Assembly: GCA_011109175.1 (NCBI GenBank)
Contig: RDEW01000007.1
Location: 681,712 to 745,711 of the forward strand
Direction of reading: 5' to 3'
Source of the DNA: Dicyema japonicum
Lineage: Eukaryota; Dicyemida; Rhombozoa; Dicyemidae
DNA: 64,000 bases
Position 1 is the stretch's first letter. Each line of letters opens with the position of its first letter. The position numbers were made by a program, and so were the translations under genes. The notes beneath the pieces were generated by a model that ran no database searches, had not been told where the DNA came from, and saw only the letters and a program-made list of their open reading frames with translations. Of the stretch, positions 49,131 to 59,459 are shown one piece after another.

Positions 49131-50237
49131 CACGGAGACGTTCACAAACCGGAAGAAAAATGCACTATATTTGTATTATTCTTAGGACTGGTGGCTCGGG
49201 GATCAAAAATATGGTAAAAATGATAAATAAACCAGGTAGCGTAGTTAGTCTCGATTAGCTACGGGTTCGCATTCCACAAATTGGGCGAAGCGTTCTGCTT
49301 TCATGAATCACATAAGGCGCATATGGAGACATTAGTGCTTGGATGGTATCCATATAGTATCCTCCCTATTCAAATTAAGAGTTTCCCACTATTGCAGGTG
49401 TAATGGACGTACTGATGGTAAAGGATGAGCCACATTCCGACAGAGGAAACTGGATAAACCTTAAAATTGATAGATATTAGATAATTTAGTAAACTTGTGT
49501 TGTAGTTGTTCTTTAATGTAAATTCAGCCAATCAAAACAAAAATACACTTGCAGCGATGTTTTCAAATCTTCATTGTATGATTCCCTAGTTCATGTTATT
49601 TTCTTCAGTTCTAAGCGGGGCATTGTAAGGAATTTATTAAAAGAACTCAAGAGTTTCGAATCACTAAAAGTCGGCGAACAGAAAAACTGAATTATAAGGC
49701 CGTGATTATGTAAATTGTTTCAACCTCAACGGTGCAACGCAAAGTCCATTCCATAATGCCTACAGTCCGGTTTCAGAAAAAGAAATCTGTGTTCCTTATA
49801 GTCTTTATCAAGTTCGGATACTTTAGTTTCCAACAGACCTGCCTCCGTAATGCTGTAGATCTTGGCAAAACTAAATTTTTCGTATTTTAGAACTGATTCC
49901 TCTCACATTGAAGGTCATCAAGCTGAAATTCTATCTTCCACGGTGTTTTTGAGACATTACCAGCACTAAGTACAAGAGAGGGACGTCACCACCTATCCAA
50001 ACGACGTATCAGCACTCATAAACATAATTCCATTCTGAGGCTTGATGTATTTATTTTGAATAAGAAGAATGTGTTCCTGATCATGAGGGGTGACTCTCAT
50101 TGCCTGTTCAATACTTCCATGCCAGAATTGAGACCTTGTCCTGAAATCGACTTTTAACTAGTAGTTTTGGTAAATGTTTTATACTTTGAGGTCCTGGAAA
50201 ACATCACGATATTTGGAAAACAAGGTTGAATAATGTT
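49131..50237. other. No gene seen
   Basis: AT-rich spacer between the LINE copy and the minus-strand membrane genes. No repeats or conserved motifs found. Confidence 0.45.
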
Positions 50238-50495
50238 TTAAAAGTCAAACGTGTAGGTAAGTTGATATACTATGAGTCCTCCTCCGGAGGACATGAACAT
50301 ATCCCTGAGGTCCCTCATCGCCCAGTAGTTAATCAGTACACATGAAAGCAGATTACAGCCTTTAAATAAAAGTCCGCTATTATCACCTCCAAAAAAGTGT
50401 ATTAATAATGCGTAATGTGTTAAAAAAACGATTAAAATTAGTAATGTTATTGTAAATAGAATGATCATCTCTCTAAAAATTATAATTAATAGCAA
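50238..50495 (-). CDS. Hypothetical small membrane protein, 85 residues
   Basis: Not recognised. The frame starts with a strongly hydrophobic segment (I-I-L-F-T-I-T-L-L-I-L-I-V-F-L), followed by a second part with two cysteines. A 27-nt GT…AAG segment (about 50362-50388) inside it could be an intron of the local size; removing it would keep the frame. It lies just downstream of the lectin-like gene on the same strand, with a 54-bp gap. It could be an independent gene, a remnant, or chance. Codon use is AT-rich like its neighbours. Confidence 0.3.
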   Translation of the reverse strand: MLLIIIFREMIILFTITLLILIVFLTHYALLIHFFGGDNSGLLFKGCNLLSCVLINYWAMRDLRDMFMSSGGGLIVYQLTYTFDF

Positions 50496-50549
50496 CTAAT
50501 TTTAAAGCGTCCGAGAGATTCGAAGGGATTAAATGAAGTCAATTTTCCA

Positions 50550-52771
50550 CTAAAAGAAATGAAAGAGTAACTTGTATCGAATACAAAAAGTAAGAGAAAC
50601 ACCGAGAACTGCTAGTATTCCAAAAAATAACCCAATACCAATAGCCGTTTTGTTGACTGTACTTTCTGAAATAATAATAAATTAATTTACTTGTCTGAGA
50701 TGAAACAGTTTTGTTGGTCGTAGGTTGACTGGTAGTTTTGTATGATGCCGATGTACTTGGGTCATTGGTTGTATAACAAACAGGGATGTTGTAGTCATTG
50801 CAATATTCGGTTTTCCAAGTTCCGTTAATTAGAATCACGATACACGCAAGTTCTTCATCAAGATGACTTGGCTGATGAACTCCCAATTTGGAGTCATCTA
50901 AATATATAACAAACATCATAAACAGGAGTGACAACATCATTCCAAAGAATTGTTGTACCATTTTTCAGTAAACGGTGATTAATAAAAATTCCCTTAAACA
51001 AAATTTCTAAATTTGGATACCAAGTACCATTTAGAATAGAATTAACAATAGTCGAAGAGATGGGAGTAATTAAAGTTTTATTTTGGTGACTACAAAGATG
51101 ATGAGCTTCATAAAAAGTCATTGGCATAGCATATATGTAAAAACTATATTTGCCAATATTTATATTTTTTCTAAATTCTTGTTTAACTGATAAATTGATA
51201 AAAATAATAAATACAGTATTTATGATTTTTGGGTCTGATATTACATTCGGCTGAACATCTAAAAATAAATTCACATGAACCTTTGATTTCCTTTTGCATG
51301 CAAATTTTGAGGGTAACATTCATCATTAGTCCATCTCCCACTTTTAAAGTTTTGGTAGACACATTTTTTATTATCGCTTTCAATTGGGTATCCATCTTCC
51401 CAATTTGTATAATTCTTAGAGTAATATTAAAATTAACTGAATAAATAAAATCATTTGGAGATAAGATCCCTTTCACAAAGTATTCCCCAAAGTTAAGCTG
51501 AACTGAATAATCGACATTTTCTTTAATTAATATATATTTTTACCAGAAAAAATACTATTTTCCATGGAATTTCTAGGCACATAAATGATTGCTTCTCTAT
51601 AATCACAAATGTCTTTAGCTTCTGCATAGGAAGTGTCCATGTCAAAAATGTAATAAGTTGATTGATTGAATTTAAAAACTTTTGAAAAATAATCTAGATT
51701 TCATGTGAATATACATTTTCTGTATGTCGAGTTACAAAAAACATATGTTGGGCTTTCATTAATCTCGTCAGTCTCACATACAAAGTATGACATGATTTCA
51801 CTGCAATCTGAACTTTGAAATTCTCCGTTCAATTTCGACCTCACAACACATTCTTCAGAAGTAGGGTTATTATCACTCCACGGTAAATATCTCTAAAATT
51901 TAAACCTCAAAAAACAGCGATGTATTGTTTTTGAGTTCTAAAAGAATGCTTATTATTGTTATTCCGATATAACTGTCATCCAATAAATATTCTGCAAAGA
52001 ATCACACCAAATTACCGTGAAATGCACAATTTTCTTCTCCATCGTTAGGAATAAACAAATACCCATTATGATCATCGTGGCATATTCTTCTCACCGTTCC
52101 ATAGTTACGAGTTGCCCGATATATGTAATATGTATGGCGACGGTGAGTCAATACATAGTCTGGTTGTACTATTTATGTTTAACTACAATTTACTGTTTAT
52201 TAGCTTTTTTGCGGTTACATTTATTCCATTTGTGGAAATTCCATCTAAAAGTTCATTCCCTCGGATACCCTGCTCGCAAATGTAATAACCTTGTGCATCT
52301 CCACGTAATGGATACCATTTGCTGCTAGCAGCATCTAATTGTGCGAAGCTGTCCCTCGACGATGGACTAAATTTCCAATTTGTGTATTTCTTGTTTTATC
52401 AAACGTTAATATTACCAATTCTTGACTAGTATGGTAGCTTACCCATTCATCTTTTCTATAAGGTTTTTTCACTCCAATAATGTGGTCGACTCTAAGACTG
52501 CCTATAAAATATCAATATTGGTTATTATACTTGCAATTACAGTATTTTCATTTTCATCAGTTATGTCAATAGGGTACTGATTACCACTACATCTGTATGC
52601 AATGTTGTATGGATGTGATATTTTATCAGAAGAAAGAGAATATGCGTGATTGTTGTAATTATAGATCTCATTTTGTTTTGAATCTGAAATAATTAAGAAA
52701 TTGTTACTTCGAAAAAAAAGTAAGACTAAAAGGGTTGAAATTTTAAAAATCCCAATTGTGCTATAATCCAT
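50550..52771 (-). CDS. Type I membrane protein with four C-type-lectin-like domains (about 657 residues)
   Basis: A secreted-pathway surface protein. Exons: 52771-52708, 52683-52531, 52501-52194, 52168-52016, 51991-51916, 51890-51715, 51693-51544, 51520-51215, 51186-50924, 50897-50691 and 50665-50550. The ten introns are 21-29 nt and all GT-AG. The N-terminus has a signal-peptide-like segment (I-S-T-L-L-V-L-L-F-F). Lectin-like domains: one ends K-Y-T-N-W…Q-G-Y-Y-I-C-E. The next runs H-T-Y-Y-I-Y…P-W-S-D-N-N-P…E-E-C-V-V…Y-F-V-C-E. A divergent third starts S-Y-A-E-A-K-D-I-C. The fourth runs F-Y-E-A-H-H-L-C…W-N-D…A-C-I-V-I…P-V-C-Y. A Thr/Ser stalk, a helix (A-I-G-I-G-L-F-F-G-I-L-A-V-L) and a short R-Y-K tail follow. 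Exon lengths fit the intron phases, apart from one 1-nt discrepancy each in the third and tenth exons (the latter in GGG near 50886). Sugar-binding EPN/QPD signatures are not clear. A role at the cell surface is inferred; the ligand is unknown. Confidence 0.85.
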
Positions 52772-52899
52772 TAAAATAAATCGTTTTTAATAGATTTTTT
52801 CTTTTTATAACGTTCTTGGTTATTTGCTAATGTAACTGCAATTTAAATTTTTCAATAATAGGTTTTCAAGAATTTTATAAGGCGGAAGTAGTCTTATTT

Positions 52900-53010
52900 T
52901 GGAAACCCATTTCCCCTTATGATTTATATGGAAATGCCTTTAATCAACAATTTCTCTTCTGACCTCTCCCTTCTTTTTTGCCATCAGTAAGATCCAAGGA
53001 TCTCTGAGGT
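52900..53010 (-). repeat. Short degenerate copy of the 3' end of the 53.84-kb retroelement
   Basis: The stretch with ATTTCCCCTTATGAT…TTCTCTTCTGACCTCTCCC parallels 53830-53900 (ATTTCCCCTTACGAT…TTCTCTCTGACATCCCTCC) in order and orientation. No open frame remains. Confidence 0.55.
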
Positions 53011-53394
53011 TTCGTTTTAAAGGCTTAACGGAGAACTCCCAGTCCAACATCTTTTATTAAGAGTTTCTGCTCTAAATTAATAAAAATAGATTTTATTCCA
53101 AGTTCAATAATAAGCTGAAAAAACTGATACCGAACAATTGGATCCTGGCTCTCAACTTTTTTCGATCGTGGTATTTTTTATTCATTAACCCAAGCTTACA
53201 ATCTTTGTAATCTAAGCAAAACAGTCACAACTGTTTAATCACGGAAAGAACCCAAGAAAGAACGTCTGCTTCGCCGACCCAATCTATCCACCAATAGTCA
53301 TTATAAACTTCAGTTGCGAAGAGAGGTGGAGAAGTAGGTATGTTCATCACACGTTTTACTCTGGTAAAAGTAGTAATATCCCTTTCAATAACTG

Positions 53395-53665
53395 TGTCGT
53401 GCCAGATTTTGCCAAGGTCCTCGACATCTTTAGCTAAAAAGTCATCTTTTTTAAATTTTATAAAAATTCATTTTATCGGGTCTATAGGTAAGTGGAACAT
53501 TTTACCAAGGTATTCGACATTTTTAGGTAAAAAAAGTCATTTTTTTAAATCTTATAAAAATTGATTTTAAGGAGTCCTATAAGTAAGTGGAACATTTTGC
53601 CAAGGTCCTCAACATCTTTAGCTAAAAAGTCATCTTTTTTAAATCTTATAAAAATTGATTTTATG
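53395..53665 (+). repeat. Three tandem copies of a 95-bp AT-rich repeat
   Basis: CCAAGGTCCTCGACATCTTT-like landmarks recur at about 53410, 53504 and 53599, each followed by AAAAAGTCAT and TTATAAAAATT. Inverted copies occur at 55830-56025. Confidence 0.85.
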
Positions 53666-53839
53666 TTTATTAACTTAAAAATGAAAGATTTATTTTCAAA
53701 AGGAAAAAAAGAAAATAATTATAAATGTTAGTAAAATACATATTTTACTAAATTTTTTTTAAATTGATAACAATTCATTGAAGAATAAAACCAAATAGTT
53801 AAAGGCTACTGGCTGCTCTCAGGATTGAGAGCGCATTTC

Positions 53840-54505
53840 CCCTTACGATCTGTAAGGAGATGCGCTCAATGAGCCAGGCTTCTCTCTGACATCCCTCCTC
53901 CTTTTAGCGACTAACGATCCAATTTTGTTGAGCAGGGCTAACGACCTGTTTCCTATGACTCCCGAAGTTTCGACTGCGACTAGTTCAAATGTGTACTGTT
54001 CGCCGAGGCAGGTGTACTTCTTTGCTTTAAGTATTTCTGCTTTCTCTGCAGCTGAGCCTGGATTTGTCGCACTCATTGTAATATTGGAAGGGGAGAAGCT
54101 ATCTACGCAGGTGGCATCCCAGGCCAGGTACTTCCCAGCATCCCACGGGAACAGAGTCGATCCATCCGGCCTTCTGTTTGCCGTGGCAAGTCCTAGGGGC
54201 TCCATCTGGACAGGGAATCCGGCAGCTTCTAGTCCCCACGCAATAACCTTGTTGATTGCACTATGTCTCAGGCTCCTTCCAGCGCTCCTTCGGCAGGAAA
54301 GTGCGTGGAGTCCTTTCGCGTTGACTATTCCTCCACATCTACAGAGATGGATTGTGCAAACATCGATTCCGAGGCGGACGCAAACCCCAATCCTCGTGGA
54401 GTCATAGTCCAGAAAAGTTCCGAGTGAAATGCACGGGAATGCTTTGAGCCATGCACCACTTACGTTTGTTGATGCGGTAGCCAGACAAGCCAGACGATTT
54501 TAGCT
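53840..54505 (-). mobile_element. Retroelement C-terminal fragment (zinc-knuckle plus conserved terminal domain)
   Basis: On the minus strand it reads S-G-A-W-L-K-A-F-P, L-G-T-F-L-D-Y-D-S-T-R-I-G-V, C-R-C-G-G-I-V-N-A-K-G-L-H-A-L-S-C, S-A-G-R-S-L-R-H-S-A-I-N (54440-54260). After a frameshift near 54210 it continues M-E-P-L-G-L…R-R-P-D-G-S-T-L-F-P-W and V-A-V-E-T-S-G-V (53843-54205). This is the same family as the fragment nested in the hAT element at 40.2 kb but less broken. The RT core is absent, so it is a 5'-truncated remnant. Confidence 0.7.
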
Positions 54506-55440
54506 CATCGATGGTCCTCGAACATACAAGTTCGTTCCAGTCCCAAATTAAATCCAATCCAAACATCGTGAGCCATGCATGCCATTGGTTCAGTGTCCGA
54601 TCTGTTATTGTAGCGTAAGATCTGGTGAACTAGACCACGGGAAGCATATTCTACTAAATTGAATATATATTCTGTCGGATCCATATTAAGTAACATTTGT
54701 TCTTAAACAATTTTCAATATATTCTCAGATAAAGCGATATATTTAGTTTTTCTAAGAATTTTTTCTCCATTTTGTAATCTTAAAAATTTTATCATTCGCT
54801 TTTTTTTATCAATTTTTTACAAAATTTCTTGGAGTCTTGTTTAGTGTCTAAATGTACTTCTAAAAACGTTGTTTCAGCCTTCAATTGAGTTATTTGTCCG
54901 TGGTAAGTCCTCATATAAATTATCCGGATTATTCCAATAATTAATTGGAAATCTCGGAATTAATCCATTTTCTTGATTTCCAATATAATTGATCGAAAAA
55001 TATTGATATGATAGATTTAGAATCGCAGGAAAATCTGATCTCGACACTATCTAATCAAAAGTGTTCTTTACAGTATGTGTAGGAATAAAGGAGATGCATT
55101 TCGACAGTTTTACAAATCTATCGTTAATTTTAAATCACATTTATTTATATCTTCATTATTTATGTCGTTGAAAATTCATAACTCCAATATTTTTGGTAAT
55201 ATTTTGTCCTAGATTGAACATGCAGCAATTTATCCGTGCGTTTGGAAATGACTTTTGAAAAGAGTTTATTGCCCCTTTTTCAAAATCTGAGACAATAACT
55301 CTTGGTTATAAATCCGGAATGAGACGTTTAATTATCTGAAGCATTGTGTCATATTAATTTTCAGTTTTTGATGTTAAAAGACATAATATTATTGGAATTA
55401 CATGGTGATTAATTATTACCGATGTTGTGATTAACTGCTT
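54506..55440. other. No gene seen
   Basis: AT-rich sequence inside the segment bounded by the inverted 95-bp repeats. A 63-residue minus-strand frame (54505-54696) shows no recognisable domain. Confidence 0.4.
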
Positions 55441-55449
55441 CCAAGGAAG

Positions 55450-55690
55450 CTTCATGTCCTCCCGTAATAAGGCTCTCTTGACAAATTCACTCCTTGGAAG
55501 ATGATTATGTTGCTTCAGGCTCCAAACTTCATCGTACGATTGAATGGTTGTTACAGATCCAAGACAGGTACGACCTGAGCACCTCCAATGTGCTTCGTCC
55601 CTTACTGTATTTTAAATGGTACAGATTTCCATCATGTTCTAAACTTCTATGTCCCTTCTGGTTAACGAGAAACAGCATGCAATAATGAAT
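55450..55690 (-). pseudogene. FLYWCH-type zinc-finger fragment
   Basis: The minus strand, with one frame change near 55600, gives D-G-N-L-Y-H-L-K-Y-S-K-G-R, then H-W-R-C-S-G-R-T-C-L-G-S-V-T-T, then H-N-H-L-P. This is the G-x-x-Y…W-x-C…C…T…H-x-H pattern of FLYWCH fingers, which occur in MULE-related transposons and some host proteins. No start or flanking domains are visible. Confidence 0.5.
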
Positions 55691-55829
55691 CAATTGATTA
55701 ATTAAATTATTCAAAAGTTTTATTATAATATAAGAAATTAAAAGAAAAAATCACTCATTAAATTTAGTTTTGATAAATATAATTAATTTTTATTCCGAAG
55801 TCACTTAGTATCTTAAAATCATAGGGTTT

Positions 55830-56025
55830 GGAAGACCTTGGTAAAATGTTTCACTTACCCATAAAACCCGTTAAAATCATTTTTTATAATATTTAAAAAA
55901 GATGACTTTTTACCTAAAAATGTCGAGGACCTTGGTAAAATGTTCCACTTACCCATAGGACCCCTTAAAATCAATTTTTTATAAGATTTAAAAAAGATGA
56001 TTTTTTACCTAAAGATGTCGTTTCG
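55830..56025 (-). repeat. Inverted copies of the 95-bp repeat
   Basis: Two copies, read on the minus strand as AAGTGGAACATTTTACCAAGG-type sequence with TCGACATTTTTAGG, match 53395-53665 in reverse orientation. The pair is about 2.6 kb apart end to end. AGGCCATTTTGAATGGA-type short repeats follow at 56080-56130. Confidence 0.8.
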
Positions 56026-56347
56026 CTAAAATTTCGTGATGTTTATTAATGAACTTATCAAAACTTGAAAAAATTAATTAGAGGCCATTTTGAATGGAGG
56101 CCGTTTTGAAAAAGGCCATTTTGAATGGACACGATATTGAGTCCCCGAATTCAAATTCTAAGTTAGAGAAACCCCCCTTAAGGTTTACAGCCAACGACTA
56201 ACCATTGGCTTTGTAAATTATGATCATTGAAGATGAGAAGGTAAATTTAAAGTTTTTATTCTTTAGAAAGTTCATCTCATTAGTACTAAGAAACATCTAA
56301 TTTGTAATCTCACTAATGCAGAAAATGTAAGAGTTCTTAGACCATTA

Positions 56348-56632
56348 TTATAATCGCATTCGCAATAAGACAGTTATATGCTTCCGTCGCTTGTGCCACC
56401 TCCGGATGATCCCGTCTGTTAGAATCCTCCACGCTATTCTAGAGATTTCAATTTTTCGAATGCTCTCTAGATAATCTTCGTCTTCTAATGCCAACTTAGC
56501 ATGTTTTAAATCGAAGTTCATTATTGATGGCAAAATTGCTAGTGGCTTCCTTCTAAGAGCCTCTGAGCAGAGGAAGTATGATTCCATAATATCGTATTCA
56601 GGAATGGCATGATTCATCCGTAATGTGTCCAA
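56348..56632 (-). CDS. Hypothetical frame, 94 residues
   Basis: Not recognised. It is a basic sequence rich in I, R, K and L (for example R-R-W-H-K-R-R-K-H) without a signal peptide or clear domain. It sits directly downstream of the RTE-like remnant on the same strand and might be part of that element's 3' region, an isolated exon of a host gene, or chance. Confidence 0.25.
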   Translation of the reverse strand: MDTLRMNHAIPEYDIMESYFLCSEALRRKPLAILPSIMNFDLKHAKLALEDEDYLESIRKIEISRIAWRILTDGIIRRWHKRRKHITVLLRMRL

Positions 56633-56644
56633 ATAATGTTATCC

Positions 56645-57890
56645 AAATTAAGTCGTGTCCGACCCTTGGAGATCTCATGAGCCAATTTTCTTCACTCTCC
56701 CCGATCCGTCGCAATTTGGAGTAGCCTTGATATAGGCATTCCCGTGACGTCTTCTACCGTGGATAGCCACCGAGTCCTCGTTCGGCCAGGTCTTTTTTTT
56801 CCAGTAATATTACTTACCATAATGGTTCTTTCCAGTGAATCAGAGCGGACAACATGCCCAAAGAACGCCAATCTGTGTTTTACGATTATTCCTTCTAGCG
56901 AAATGTCAGTCTCTATCCGTTTGAGTACATCGATGTTTGTTATTTTGGAAGTCCAAGGGATTCTTAGTAACCTCCTCCAGCACCACAGCTCAAAAGCATC
57001 AATTTATCGTCTATCCGCCTTTTTCAATATCCATGATTCTGTACGGAATCAAAAATGTATAACGGAATCAAAAACTTTCCGATAATCAATGAAGCACATG
57101 TATACATTCTTTTGGGATTCATGGGCTTTCTCCATAATCCACCGGATATTTGCTATATGGTCACGTGTGCCTCGTCTTTTCCTGAATCCTGCTTGGACAT
57201 CCGGTAGAATCATTTCGGCATTTGGCATTAGACGATGTTGTATTATCTTTAGAAGTATTTTGCTGACGTGGGGAATTAAGGCTATGTACGATAGTTTGAA
57301 CAGTCCTTGCTATCCCCTTTTTCGGTATTGGAATAAATATAGATCTTTTCCACTCGCGTGGCCAAATACCAGTTTCGAAATTTTTTGACATAGACTGGTA
57401 ATAGCTGTCACCGGTATAGCCTTCAACAATTCGCTTGAGATGTCAATCTCCGGTGCCTTGTTCCCTGTTAACTGCCGTATAGCCCACACGCATTCCTCCT
57501 CAAGGGTTTTATACCCCTCACCCAACGTTGCTTCATCAACATATATGGGTGGGCACAATTTTCTGAATATTTCTGAATATAGTCGTATATTCTCTCCAAC
57601 GATTTCGGATGTTCTGTTGGCTTAGCAATTCTACACCATCCTTGTCCTTGATTTTGCCCATCATTTTCGTAAAGGAGGCTCGTAATCTTTTTAGTTGTAA
57701 ATACGCATTCCTAGTGTGACCTCTCTTATAGTCATCTCCAATTTTTTGCAGCGTAACTTCCAGGAGTCTTCTTTATCCTTCCTAGCTGCCTTTTTGAATT
57801 CAGAGTTAAGTTTTCTTGTCTCGTCTATATTCCCAGAGACTTTAGCAGCTTTACGAGCCCAGAATAACATATGACATGAGAACAATTAGC
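56645..57890 (-). mobile_element. RTE-like LINE remnant with internal deletion
   Basis: On the minus strand it reads L-T-G-N-K-A-P-E-I-D-I-S-S-E-L-L-K-A-I-P (about 57490-57400), G-I-W-P-R-E-W-K-R-S-I-F-I-P-I-P (about 57350), then D-V-Q-A-G-F-R-K-R-R-G-T-R-D-H-I-A-N-I-R-W and Y-R-K-V-F-D-S-V (57200-57070). It jumps straight to a C-terminal region: F-E-L-W-C-W-R-R-L-L-R-I-P-W near 56970, L-A-F-F-G-H-V-V-R-S near 56850 and V-E-D-V-T-G-M-P near 56740. The catalytic Y-x-D-D block and thumb are missing, so it cannot encode an active RT. Confidence 0.75.
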
Positions 57891-59459
57891 TTTGTAGAAT
57901 TCTTAGTTATAAAATGTCACAATCCTATTAGTTTATCCGCGAATAAATTAATTTTTTTAAATTTTTGTTTTTTTAATTTTGTTTTTTTTAAATGCACACT
58001 AAAATATTATGCATAACTTTTGTTTTTGTGATTTCCATTAAAAAATAAAACTATCTAGATTTTATATTCTCAGAAAACCAACAGTACTCACTTTTTTGCT
58101 CATTTTATTTAAATCTATTTAAAAATAAATTAGCCAGAATAAAAAAAATTTTAATAATATTTTTTTAATAAAAAAATTATCTAAAATCAAAATCATTTCT
58201 ATTCTAACTATTTCTTGCTTCTCTTCAATAAAATTAATATTATGTCTCGTCCCGCACAGGTTACCCATCCCGTGGTGGTTACATTTCACCTGTCAATCGA
58301 CATGTTGCCTGTCATTCAATCAATATTAATTGGTTTCTAATCAAAGAATTTATTTTTTAAGTCTATATTTTCTTGACTCGACTCATGTTGACTATTTTCA
58401 ATTTTCCTGAACGTGCCTTTTCAACTTTAGCGATGGATTAGTCCCATGATCCTTTAAAACTCGTATCTAAATTTATTCACTAAAGCCACCTCATTTCCAA
58501 TAGAAAAATCATATTTTTGATTGAACGTTCATTCTTTTGTTCATCCGCTTAAAAAAGTCTGAATTTAGATTTTCTGGAGAAAAATTAAGATCAAAATGAT
58601 CTGAATCTAAGTTTTCTAGAAGACTTTATACAATAAATACCTGAAACATCTGAAATATGTTCCACGTCAATATCCTCTGATGATCGTGGAAAAGTATCAT
58701 CCTAACTCTCATTTTCTATGAAGTTGAAAAAAATAAACCTTTAACTCACAAATGACTGTATTTATTCCTGAAACTTATCTCAGGTTTATAAATGGAGTTT
58801 CATTTGTGGTCTCCCTGCAGCATCAATGGGGTCTGCCTGGAATCGTTCATTAGGTCTATTGGCAGTCACATGGTACTTAGAATCGGAAACCTGTTGTATA
58901 AATTAATTTTCTACTTTAAGTGAAATAGAAAACTTACAAATTGTGCACTCTTGGAGAATTCTTTCAATAATTTTCAATTTTATTAAATTTTAATTGAATA
59001 TCTTGCTCACTCTTTGATTTTCTATCAATTATAATTTTGTTACGCTTTACCTGGGGATCTCTGCAAACATGGCTGTGAAGATTTCTTCTAAATGGTCCGC
59101 GTTTCCTTTATCACCAATGGTAACCCTACCTACCGTCCTTGATGAAGTTCTTGGCAAATCGGAAGACGCCTCAAGGAAGTGTAAGACCTCGACTGGCTAT
59201 GGGAGTTGGCAAAGAATCGTCAGAGTTGGTCGAAGTTAACTAGATGTTTGATATCTCGTCTTACACGTTCTTTGTCACTACCTATGATATAGATAATTCC
59301 CTACAATAATACCCCTTTACCTTGTCAACGGTGTTTTTATGTTTTTAATCGCCCAGTAAGAGCTTGTGTGGGCACGAGGGAGGAGCAACGGGAAAGATGA
59401 GGATTTTAATGGAACGCATCAGGATCACGATCGGTTGAGTTAGTGACGTGGCTCTTTAA
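57891..59459. other. AT-rich spacer, possible 5' region of the downstream LINE
   Basis: No gene recognised from 57,891 to about 59,300. The last 150 bp before 59460 are more GC-rich and may be the 5' untranslated region of the LINE. Confidence 0.45.
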
